33,482 bases of DNA from Clostridia bacterium (lineage in GTDB: Bacteria; Bacillota; Clostridia; Oscillospirales; CAG-272): assembly GCA_017454525.1 (NCBI GenBank), contig JAFTCT010000136.1:1-33482 (forward strand), in the 5' to 3' direction. A model generated the notes under the pieces. The model did no database searches and was not told where the DNA came from. It saw only the letters and a list, made by a program, of their open reading frames with translations. Positions 24,393-32,700 of this stretch are shown in pieces; position 1 is the first letter of the stretch; each line of letters opens with the position of its first letter. The position numbers and the translations under genes are program-made.

Positions 24393-25907
24393 ATGCCCTT
24401 CATAAAGTCCGTAAAGGCAAAACTGAAAAATATGTCGTCGGGCGCGGCGAGCGATTCGATGATCCTGACCTTCGTCAAGTTCGTGACCATGGCGCTTGGT
24501 CTGGTGATCACGAAATTGCTCTCCACGCAGTTCTCCCGATCCGACTACGGCACCTACGCGCAGGCGATCCAGGTCAGTCACACCGTCGTGTCGCTGACGA
24601 TCTTAGGACTGACCAACGCGACGAGTTACTACTACAACAAGACGGAGGACAAGGACCTCAAGCGCGGATACGTGCAGACGATCTTCGGGATGGAGTACAT
24701 CATCGGTCTTGTCGGCGCGATCCTCATCATGGCGCTCAACGTTCCGATCGCCCTCTACTTCGGCAACGACGCCGTGAAGCCTCTTTTGTGGTTCGTCGCC
24801 TTCATGCCGCTGATGACCAACCTCATCAATATGCTGCAGGTGCTCTTCGTATCGGTGGGCAAGGCGAAGGTGATCGCCGTGCGGAACCTGATCGTCTCGC
24901 TCTGCCGGCTTGCCGCCGTCGCCGTCGCGTGCTTCGTCACGAAGAGCGTGATCGTGATGATGATCGCCACGCTCGTGCTCGACGTCGGCCAGGTGCTCTT
25001 TTTCATGATCACCTTCGCAAAGCACGATTTTGCCGTGCTGCCGAAGATCACGTGGAAATACGTGCCGGAGATCTTGAAATTCTGCCTGCCGATGGCGGTC
25101 TACGTCCTCTCCAACTCGCTGATGCGCGACATTGACAAGTACGTTATCGGCTATTTCGCGAGCGACGAGGTGTACGCCGTCTACTACAACGCGTCGAAGG
25201 TCCTCCCGTTTGACGTGATGACCACGGCGTTCGCGACGGTTTTGGTGCCGATCATCACGAGGCAGATCAACAGCGGGCGCAAGTCCGAGGCGGCGGGCGC
25301 CTACCGGGAGTATCTCAGGTTCGGATACCTGACCACCTGGCTTCTCACCGCCGCCGCGATCGTGTCGGCAAAGCCCCTCATGACGCTGCTCTACGACGAG
25401 AAGTATCTTGACGGGCTGACGGTCTTCATCCTTTATCTCGTGGTCGAAATGATCCGCTTCGCCAACATCACGACGGTGCTGTCGGCGTCCGGCAAAACGG
25501 TGAAACTGATGACCGTATCGGTCGGCGCGATGCTGCTCAACGCCGCGCTCGACGTCCCCGCCTATCTGATCACCGAGAAATACGCGCCGGGCAGCGGGAT
25601 CGTCGGTCCCGCCGCCGTGACGGTCTTCATCACGGCTTTGATGTGCTTTTTGCTCATCCTGATGGGCAAAAAAGAATTGGGTGCGTCCTGGTCGGCGCTT
25701 TTCGATTTCAGGGAGATCGGGCTGATCCTCCTTGAAACGCTCGTGATCGGCGCCGGATGCATGGTCCTGGGGTACTGGCTCGACAGATGGAACGTGCATT
25801 ACTTTCTGCGTCTTCTGATCACGTCGGGACTGTTCGTCGTCATTGTGGGCGGACTGAACTTCAAAAAGATCTTAGGGTCGCTGAGGAATATCAATAAACT
25901 GAAATAA
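24393..25907 (+). CDS. wzx: Wzx-like oligosaccharide flippase
   Basis: A 504-residue polytopic protein with about 12-14 hydrophobic helices spread along its length, as in the polysaccharide biosynthesis/MATE-like exporter family. The first helix starts after a short basic N-terminus (SVKAKLKNM), and the FSRSDYGTYAQAIQ stretch near residue 48 is typical of these flippases. It should move undecaprenyl-PP-linked repeat units across the membrane for the Wzy-like polymerase. The ribosome binding site GGAGAAAAGAAG lies in the 12-base gap after the pyruvyltransferase gene. Confidence 0.92.
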   Translation: MPFIKSVKAKLKNMSSGAASDSMILTFVKFVTMALGLVITKLLSTQFSRSDYGTYAQAIQVSHTVVSLTILGLTNATSYYYNKTEDKDLKRGYVQTIFGMEYIIGLVGAILIMALNVPIALYFGNDAVKPLLWFVAFMPLMTNLINMLQVLFVSVGKAKVIAVRNLIVSLCRLAAVAVACFVTKSVIVMMIATLVLDVGQVLFFMITFAKHDFAVLPKITWKYVPEILKFCLPMAVYVLSNSLMRDIDKYVIGYFASDEVYAVYYNASKVLPFDVMTTAFATVLVPIITRQINSGRKSEAAGAYREYLRFGYLTTWLLTAAAIVSAKPLMTLLYDEKYLDGLTVFILYLVVEMIRFANITTVLSASGKTVKLMTVSVGAMLLNAALDVPAYLITEKYAPGSGIVGPAAVTVFITALMCFLLILMGKKELGASWSALFDFREIGLILLETLVIGAGCMVLGYWLDRWNVHYFLRLLITSGLFVVIVGGLNFKKILGSLRNINKLK

Positions 25908-25931
25908 ACGCGGAATGCGAGGAAAAAAACG

Positions 25932-27254
25932 ATGTCTCTTTACGAAAAACTCTTGAAAAAAGAAGAAAGTCTGTCTCTTATCGGACTCGGCTACGTCGGG
26001 ATGCCGATCGCGGTCGCCTTTGCGCGCAAGGGTATTCACGTCATCGGCTACGACCTGAACAAGGAAAAGATCGATCTGTACAGATCGGGCGTCGATCCCA
26101 CGAAGGAGGTCGGCGACGAGGCGATCAGGAACACGACCGTCGAATTCACGAACGACGAAAAGGCGCTGCGGCGCGCGAAATTCCATATCGTGGCGGTGCC
26201 CACGCCGGTCAATACCGACCATACGCCGGATCTTTCGCCGGTCATCGGCGCCTCCGAGATCGTCGGGCGCAATCTGACGAAGGGAAGCATCGTCGTCTAC
26301 GAGTCGACGGTCTATCCCGGATGCACGGAGGACGTCTGCGTCCCCATTCTCGAAAGGGAATCGCACATGAAATGCGGCGTCGATTTCAAGGTCGGCTACT
26401 CGCCCGAGCGCATCAATCCCGGAGATAAGGTCCACCGGCTGGAGAACATTCATAAGATCGTGTCGGGTATGGACGGGGACTCGCTTCTTGAGATCAAAAA
26501 GGTTTATGACGTCGTGATTGAGGTGGGCACGCATCCGGTCTCGAACATCCGCACCGCCGAGGCGGTCAAGGTGGTGGAAAACAGCCAGAGGGACATCAAT
26601 ATCGCCTTCATGAACGAACTGGCAATGGTGTTCGACAAAATGGACATCGATACCAACGAGGTGGTCGACGGGATGAATACCAAGTGGAACGCCCTGGGGT
26701 TCCGCCCCGGTCTTGTCGGCGGGCACTGCATCGGGGTCGATCCCTACTACTTTACCTACCAGGCGGAAAAACTCGGCTATCACAGCCAGATCATCCTGAA
26801 CGGCAGGATCGTCAACGACGGCATGGGCAGATACGTCGCCGACGCGGCGGTGAAGAAAATGATCGAGGCGGGACAGGCGCCCAAAAAATCGAAGGTGATC
26901 ATCCTGGGGCTGACCTTCAAGGAGAACTGTCCCGACACAAGAAACAGCAAGGTCGACGACATCATCAAGCGCTTGAACGAATACGGCATCGAACCGACGG
27001 TCGTCGATCCGTGGGCGAGCGAACGCGACGCCGAAAGGGAATACGGCGTGAAACTGACGCGGATCGGGGACGCGCGCGGCGCCGACTGCGTGATCGTCGC
27101 GGTCGCGCACGATGAATTCAGAAAAATGAAACTCGCCGGCGTAAAGAAACTCTTCAAAAGAGGCCCGGCAGCGGGCAAGGTCCTCATTGACGTCAAGGGT
27201 CTGTATAAGATCGGCGACCTTGAGGCGTCGGGTCTGCGCTGGTGGAGACTCTGA
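25932..27254 (+). CDS. UDP-N-acetylhexosamine 6-dehydrogenase (WbpA/TviB type)
   Basis: This 440-residue nucleotide sugar dehydrogenase oxidises C6 of a UDP-sugar twice with NAD to give a uronic acid. GLGYVG at 18-23 binds NAD, Lys213 and Asn217 lie in EAVKVVENSQRD, and catalytic Cys266 is in GGHCIGVDPYY. The YPGCTEDVCVP stretch (128-138) and length resemble TviB and WbpA (UDP-GlcNAc/GalNAc) more than UDP-glucose dehydrogenases, so UDP-GlcNAcA or UDP-GalNAcA is the likely product. It supplies a second acidic residue to the polymer. A UDP-GlcNAc source must be elsewhere in the genome. Confidence 0.93.
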   Translation: MSLYEKLLKKEESLSLIGLGYVGMPIAVAFARKGIHVIGYDLNKEKIDLYRSGVDPTKEVGDEAIRNTTVEFTNDEKALRRAKFHIVAVPTPVNTDHTPDLSPVIGASEIVGRNLTKGSIVVYESTVYPGCTEDVCVPILERESHMKCGVDFKVGYSPERINPGDKVHRLENIHKIVSGMDGDSLLEIKKVYDVVIEVGTHPVSNIRTAEAVKVVENSQRDINIAFMNELAMVFDKMDIDTNEVVDGMNTKWNALGFRPGLVGGHCIGVDPYYFTYQAEKLGYHSQIILNGRIVNDGMGRYVADAAVKKMIEAGQAPKKSKVIILGLTFKENCPDTRNSKVDDIIKRLNEYGIEPTVVDPWASERDAEREYGVKLTRIGDARGADCVIVAVAHDEFRKMKLAGVKKLFKRGPAAGKVLIDVKGLYKIGDLEASGLRWWRL

Positions 27255-27288
27255 TCCGTTTCGATCCCGGGAAAGTGAGGAATAAACG

Positions 27289-28497
27289 ATGATCCCTGTA
27301 TCCGACAGACTGGAACACGTCCACTCCGACATTCGCGGACCGCTCTATATCGAGGCGCTGCGCATGGAGTCGGAGGGCACGAACGTCCTGAAACTCAATA
27401 CCGGCAACCCCGGGCGGTTCGGCTTCGCGCTGCCCAATCCCGTCAGGCAGGCGCTGGCGCTGCATATCGACGAGGCGGTGCCCTACTGCGACGTGCGCGG
27501 CATGAAGGACGCGCGCAACGTCATCTGCACCTATCACATCGGCAGGGGACTGTCGGGCATCATGCCGGGCGACGTCTTCATCTGCAACGGCGTCAGCGAG
27601 GCGGCGTCGATGATCATGAGCGCGCTGGTGGGCACCGGCGACGAGGTGCTGCTCCCCTCGCCCTGCTACTCGCTCTGGAGCAACAATACCTACCTGTCGG
27701 GCGGTAAGGCGGTGTTCTACCGCTGCGATCCCGGGAACAACTGGAATCCCGATATCGAAGATATCCGCAGGAAGGTCACAAAGAAGACCAAGGCGCTTCT
27801 GGTCATCAACCCCAACAATCCGACGGGCGCGGTGTACAGCCACGAAACGCTCCTGGAACTGGCGCAGATCGCGCGCGAGAACCGTCTGGTGATCCTGGCG
27901 GACGAGATCTACGACCGCCTGGTCATGGACGGCCTGCATCACGAATCGATGGGCGCCGTTGCGCCCGACGTGCCGACCGTCACCTTCAACGGGCTGTCCA
28001 AGAGCCATATCATCTGCGGCTTCCGCTGCGGCTGGATGGTCTTTTCCGGTCCGAAAGGGGAACTGGACGACGTCAAGAACGGCGTGATGAAACTCGCGTC
28101 CATGCGCCTCTGCGGCAACGCCCTGACGCAGCTCGTCATTCCCGCGGCGCTGGTCGACAGCGAGAGTACCAGGGAAATGCTCGTGCCGGGCGGCCGCCTG
28201 TTTGAACAACGCAAGGCGACCTGCGAGGGACTGGATAAGATCGAGGGCGTGGACTACGTCGCGAACAAAGCGGCGTTCTACCTCTTCCCGCGCATCCGGA
28301 AGGAACTGTTCGACTTTGAGAGCGCCGCGGATTTCGCCATGAAGTTTCTGCACGAATATCACATTCTGGTGATCCCCGGCAACGGCTTCGACTGGAACGA
28401 GGATCTGCGCTTCCGTATCGTGATGCTTCCGGAAGCCGGCGTGCTGACGAAGGCGATGAACGATCTCAAACACTTTTTAGGTCATCACAGGGTATAA
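27289..28497 (+). CDS. Class I/II PLP aminotransferase, AlaA-like
   Basis: The 402-residue protein is a fold type I aminotransferase. NNPTG is at 176-180, the PLP-contacting Asp205 in ADEIYD, and the Schiff-base Lys238 in GLSKSH, followed by the phosphate-binding Arg in GFRCGW. The pattern is close to alanine/glutamate-pyruvate aminotransferases (AlaA). It lacks the features of DegT/DnrJ/EryC1 sugar aminotransferases, so its substrate is more likely an amino or keto acid than a sugar. In this operon it could give an amino acid for the ATP-grasp ligases or aminate a product of the small-acid block. That role is inference. Confidence 0.9.
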   Translation: MIPVSDRLEHVHSDIRGPLYIEALRMESEGTNVLKLNTGNPGRFGFALPNPVRQALALHIDEAVPYCDVRGMKDARNVICTYHIGRGLSGIMPGDVFICNGVSEAASMIMSALVGTGDEVLLPSPCYSLWSNNTYLSGGKAVFYRCDPGNNWNPDIEDIRRKVTKKTKALLVINPNNPTGAVYSHETLLELAQIARENRLVILADEIYDRLVMDGLHHESMGAVAPDVPTVTFNGLSKSHIICGFRCGWMVFSGPKGELDDVKNGVMKLASMRLCGNALTQLVIPAALVDSESTREMLVPGGRLFEQRKATCEGLDKIEGVDYVANKAAFYLFPRIRKELFDFESAADFAMKFLHEYHILVIPGNGFDWNEDLRFRIVMLPEAGVLTKAMNDLKHFLGHHRV

Positions 28498-28499
28498 AA

Positions 28500-29666
28500 A
28501 TGGAAGCAAAAGAACTGTTCACGGCGCTTATACGGTCGAGGATCTGCGGCGCCGCCCTGCCGGAAGAGGTCAGAGAAGCGTGTACCTATACGCTCTTCAG
28601 AGAGGCGTTCCTCATCGGTCAGAAGCAGGATCTCGGGCATCTGATCTACGACGCCGCCGAAAGCGCCGGCGTTCTGCCCGGGGGACGGGACGGTACCGAA
28701 AAGGCGTTTCTGGAGCGCGCCGGAAAACTGAAGCTCCGCGCGATGGCGCGCTGCGTCCTGCTGCAGAACGAGGCGCCGCGCATCGGCGGCGCGCTGACGG
28801 CGGCGGGGATCGACCATGTCTTCCTCAAGGGCACGGTGCTCCGGGCGCTCTATCCGGAACCCTGGCTCAGAACGAGCAGCGATATCGACGCGCTGGTGCG
28901 CCGCGAGGATCTCGACGCGGCGATCGGGGCGCTGGTAAAGATCGGCTATGAATGTAAAAGCGGGATCCAGTATCACGACGTCTGTCTTGACTGCGGGAAG
29001 GCGCGGCTCGAACTGCATCACAATATTTTAGAGAACGTCGGCGCGCTCAATACCGTGCTCTCCGAGGTCTGGCAGCACGTTTCGGGCGATACGCCCGACA
29101 AGAGGATGACGCCCGCGTATTTCGCCTTTCATCAGGTCGCGCACGCCGCCTATCACTTCGTCAACGGCGGCTGCGGTTTCAGACCGTTCATCGATCTGTG
29201 GCTGCTTGAGAAAGAGGGATACGACGACGCCGAAACTTCCGCGCTCTGCACGCGGGCGGGGATCGGGCGCTTCTACGAGCGCATGAAGCGCGTGTGCGCC
29301 TTCTGCTTCGACGGCGCGGAGGCGGACGGCGAGACGAAAAGCGTGCTCGACTACGTCCTGGGCGTCGGCGAATACGCCGACGAGGACTGCGCGGGCGCTC
29401 TGACCGCCGGTCAGACGGCGCGGAGCAAGCGCATTTTCCGCTATATCTTCATTCCCCGCAAGGATCTCATTGTGATCTACCCGAAGGCGAAAAACGTACT
29501 GCTCGTCCCCTACTATCAGGTCAGGCGCTGGATCGACCGCATTTTCGTGCAGAAAAAAGGCGCGAAGGCGATCAGGCGCGTCCGGTCGTCCAAGAACTAC
29601 GATCAGGCGCTCATCGATAAAATGAACGCCCTGCGCGGCGCCGCCGGTCTGGAAGATCTGCGGTGA
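28500..29666 (+). CDS. NTP_transf_5-type nucleotidyltransferase family protein
   Basis: The 388-residue protein has the pattern of the PF14907 family: FLKGTVLRALYPEP followed by RTSSDIDALVRREDL (about residues 110-140), which holds a DxD metal motif of the DNA polymerase beta-like nucleotidyltransferase fold. A conserved HHN and an AFHQVAHAAYHFV stretch follow. Members occur often in surface polysaccharide loci but their reaction is not established. It starts two bases after the aminotransferase and is the last gene of the operon. No strong terminator was recognised after it. Confidence 0.83.
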   Translation: MEAKELFTALIRSRICGAALPEEVREACTYTLFREAFLIGQKQDLGHLIYDAAESAGVLPGGRDGTEKAFLERAGKLKLRAMARCVLLQNEAPRIGGALTAAGIDHVFLKGTVLRALYPEPWLRTSSDIDALVRREDLDAAIGALVKIGYECKSGIQYHDVCLDCGKARLELHHNILENVGALNTVLSEVWQHVSGDTPDKRMTPAYFAFHQVAHAAYHFVNGGCGFRPFIDLWLLEKEGYDDAETSALCTRAGIGRFYERMKRVCAFCFDGAEADGETKSVLDYVLGVGEYADEDCAGALTAGQTARSKRIFRYIFIPRKDLIVIYPKAKNVLLVPYYQVRRWIDRIFVQKKGAKAIRRVRSSKNYDQALIDKMNALRGAAGLEDLR

Positions 29667-29708
29667 TTTGTGCATTTTCTACAAAAATCGGGAAAAAATA
29701 AAATAATC

Positions 29709-29737
29709 TTGCAAAAAAGTCATAATTCATGTATAAT
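29709..29737 (+). promoter_or_regulatory. Promoter of the secreted mosaic protein gene
   Basis: TTGCAA (29709-29714) and TATAAT (29732-29737) are separated by 17 bases, giving a strong sigma-A-type promoter with start near 29743-29746. The short leader of about 45 nt leads to ATG 29790. It makes the last gene a separate transcription unit. Confidence 0.82.
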
Positions 29738-29774
29738 AAAATGAACGGTTGTCCCCAAACCCCTGCCTGCAAAA

Positions 29775-29784
29775 CCTCCGGAGG
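29775..29784 (+). promoter_or_regulatory. Ribosome binding site inside a palindrome
   Basis: CCTCCGGAGG at 29775-29784 is a perfect ten-base palindrome whose second half is the Shine-Dalgarno GGAGG, 5 bases before ATG 29790. A hairpin with no loop cannot form inside one RNA, so pairing between two transcripts or with other anti-SD-like sequence would be needed for any control. It fixes the start codon. Confidence 0.6.
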
Positions 29785-29789
29785 TCCCC

Positions 29790-32700
29790 ATGTGTAAAAT
29801 AACGAGAAAGATCAGTTTCATCACGGCGATGTTCACGGTGCTGGCGTCTGTCCTTGTGACGCCGCTCTTTTCGCACGCCGAGAGTTATACGAACTACGAG
29901 ATCAACGGCGTGATCATCAACGCCGCCAGCGTTTCCTCCTCTCCGAACGAATGCTGGGCGTACGCCAACGGGATCTACGCGCTGATCTGGGGACAGAACT
30001 TCAACTCCTATTTCGACAGCGAGGACAACCTCCTGCGCGGTCTGCGCGACGAGGAACTGACCCTGACGGCGGAGCACCTGAAGGAGTATATTTCCGCCGC
30101 CCCGCTCGGCTGCTCGCTGCGCGTCTGCAACGAGCCGAACCTGCACGCCAACGACGGTTACATCAACGGCGCGCGCCCCGGGCACAACCAGATCATCGTC
30201 GCCAAGGACGAGGAGGGCTTCACCGTCGTGCAGGGCGGGCTGACGCCCGAGCCGCACTTCAGGGAGGACCGTTACACCTGGCAGGAATTCATCGACTGCT
30301 GGTGGCTGGGCGGCACCTATAACTACATCAAGTACATCAAATGGCCGAAAGCGCCCTCTTACGCCGCGATGCGCATGGAGAACAAGTCCGCGCCCGAGGT
30401 CTACGACGCCGTATATCCTTCGGGCACGCTGATGTACGATAAGAAGTTTTCTCTGTCAGGCGTCATCTACAGTCCGCACAGAATGACCGGCGTTACGGCG
30501 GCGGTCAACGATATGATGGGCAACGCCATCCTCTATTTCGACAAGCGCCTGAGCAGCAACAGTTACAGCATCGCCAACGAGGGACTGGACGCGCAGATGC
30601 CCTTCCGCGCGCTCACGCCCGGCGGCTATACCTATGAGGTGAAGGTCACCGATATCACCGGCGCCGAATATACCGTCATCAAGTCCTTCTTTACGGTCGC
30701 CGCGTCCAAACTGGTCAACGAGGAGATCATCTTCAATTTCCTTATCAACAACGGCTTCAATCTCGCCGCCGCCTGTGGGGTGCTCGCCAATATCGAGCAC
30801 GAATCCTATTTCAATCCGCGCAGTCTGTATTGGGAGAAAGGAGAATACTACAGTTACGGACTCATTCAATGGAATCACGGCAGATACGATCGGATGCTCG
30901 ATTTCTTCGTGGCGAACGGGTATATCAAAGACCGCGAGGAGGACTGGAACAAATTAGAGGACAAAAAACTGATCGAGGCGCAGCTGCGCTTCATGATGCA
31001 CGAGTTGACCACCGATACCGGGTCCTATAAGAAGGCCTGGCAGACCGTCTGCTCGGCGCCGAACACCGCCGACGGCGCGTATCGGGTCGCGTACGACTGG
31101 TGCTACTACTATGAGATGCCCAGCGATACCGCGAACCGCAGCGACCAGCGCGGAACGCTCGCAAGATCGTATTTCGAGCGCTATTCCGCGTACGCGGGCG
31201 ATCATCAGGTCAGCTTCGACGCGCGCGGCGCGGGGAACTTCGATTCCGTCGCCGTCAGTTACGCCGCTCCCTATCCGGAATTGCCCGCGGTTCAGGCGCC
31301 GGGGCGCGAATTCTTGGGTTGGTTCACGATGCCCGAGGGTGGGAAACAGGTGAAAAAAGGAGACACCGTCTGGATCACCAGCGATCAGCTGCTCTTCGCG
31401 CACTTCAGAAATAAAGAGTACGCGATCCGGTACGTCCTCTATGACGACGAGACCGCCGACGGCGTCTACACCTACGGATCCGGTCTGACGCTTCCGCTCA
31501 CCTTTGAGCGCGAGGGGTACTATTTTGAGGGCTGGTACGAAACGCCCGACTTCTCGGGAAAGCCGATCCGGGCGCTGTCGGATGAGGATTACGGCGATAA
31601 GGTCTATTATGCGAAATGGCGGCTCTACACCGGGCTTCTGCCCAGCAATAACGGCTTTTTCTATCTGCGAAACGGCGAAAAGGCAACCGGCTTCATCAAG
31701 GTCGGCGGCAATACCCTCTATTTCCGCGCGTCCGACGGGTATATGATGCATTATCCGACGGCGCAGATCGGCGGAAAGTCCTATTCCTTTGAGGCGTTCA
31801 ATTATCGGGGATATACGCTCTACCGTCTGACGGAGGAGAAAAACGGCGTGTACGCCGAGGAGAACGGCGTGCGCTTCTACCGCGGCGACGTCATGCAGAC
31901 CGGATGGCAGACGCCGGAGGGCGGCGGCTTAATGTATTTTGATCCCGAAACGGGACTGATGCAGAAGGAACTGACGCTCAACGGCAGGGACTATACCTTT
32001 GAAAAGTATTTTCTGCCCGATCAGGCGCTGTGGGACCTGCCGCTGTGGCGGGTGATCAAGAACGGACTGTACGGCGAGGACGGCGGCGTGCGCTTCTATC
32101 AGAACAGCGTTGCGCTGACCGGCTGGCGTTCGTTCGACGGAAAGAGCGTCTATTTCGATCCCGAGACCGGACTGATGGTCACCGAGGAGCGCGAGATCGA
32201 CGGACTCGTTCATCCCTTTGCGCCCTTCGAATACGAGGGCTTCACGCTCTACGCCGACGACTATAAGAGAAACGGCTTCTTCGAGGAGCAGGGCAATATC
32301 CGGTTCTACGTCGACGACGTTTTTGTGACCGGCTGGTACGATTTCGGCTATAACCGGATGTTCTTCGACACCGATTCGGGACTGATGCTCCGCATCAGCA
32401 GGACGCTGGGCGGCGAATGGTACGATTTTGAGCCGTTTGAATACGAGGGACTGACGCTTTACCGCGTCGCCAAGCGCGGCTTTTACAGCGAGGACGGTGG
32501 GATCCGCTATTATGAAGAGGGCGGATACGCGACCGGTTGGAAGGATTTTGAGGACGGAAAACTCTATTTCGATCCCGCAAGCGGACTGATGCAGTCGTCA
32601 GACCGCGTGATCGACGGGATCCGTCATTCCTTCGAGCCCTTCGAATACGGCGGCATGACGCTTTACAGAACCGCGTATCACAGAAACGGTCTGTTCGTCG

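Larger units (their letters stand above)
29667..29789. other. AT-rich intergenic region between the operon and the secreted protein gene
   Basis: These 123 bases are clearly richer in A and T than all surrounding sequence. They hold a consensus promoter and a strong ribosome binding site for the next gene. A TTTTC/GAAAA pairing around 29679-29695 is too weak to call a terminator, so some read-through from the operon is possible. Confidence 0.7.

Noticed and set aside
29667-29700. Intrinsic terminator at the end of the operon
   Set aside because: Only a TTTTC/GAAAA pairing is present, with no GC stem and no following U-tract.
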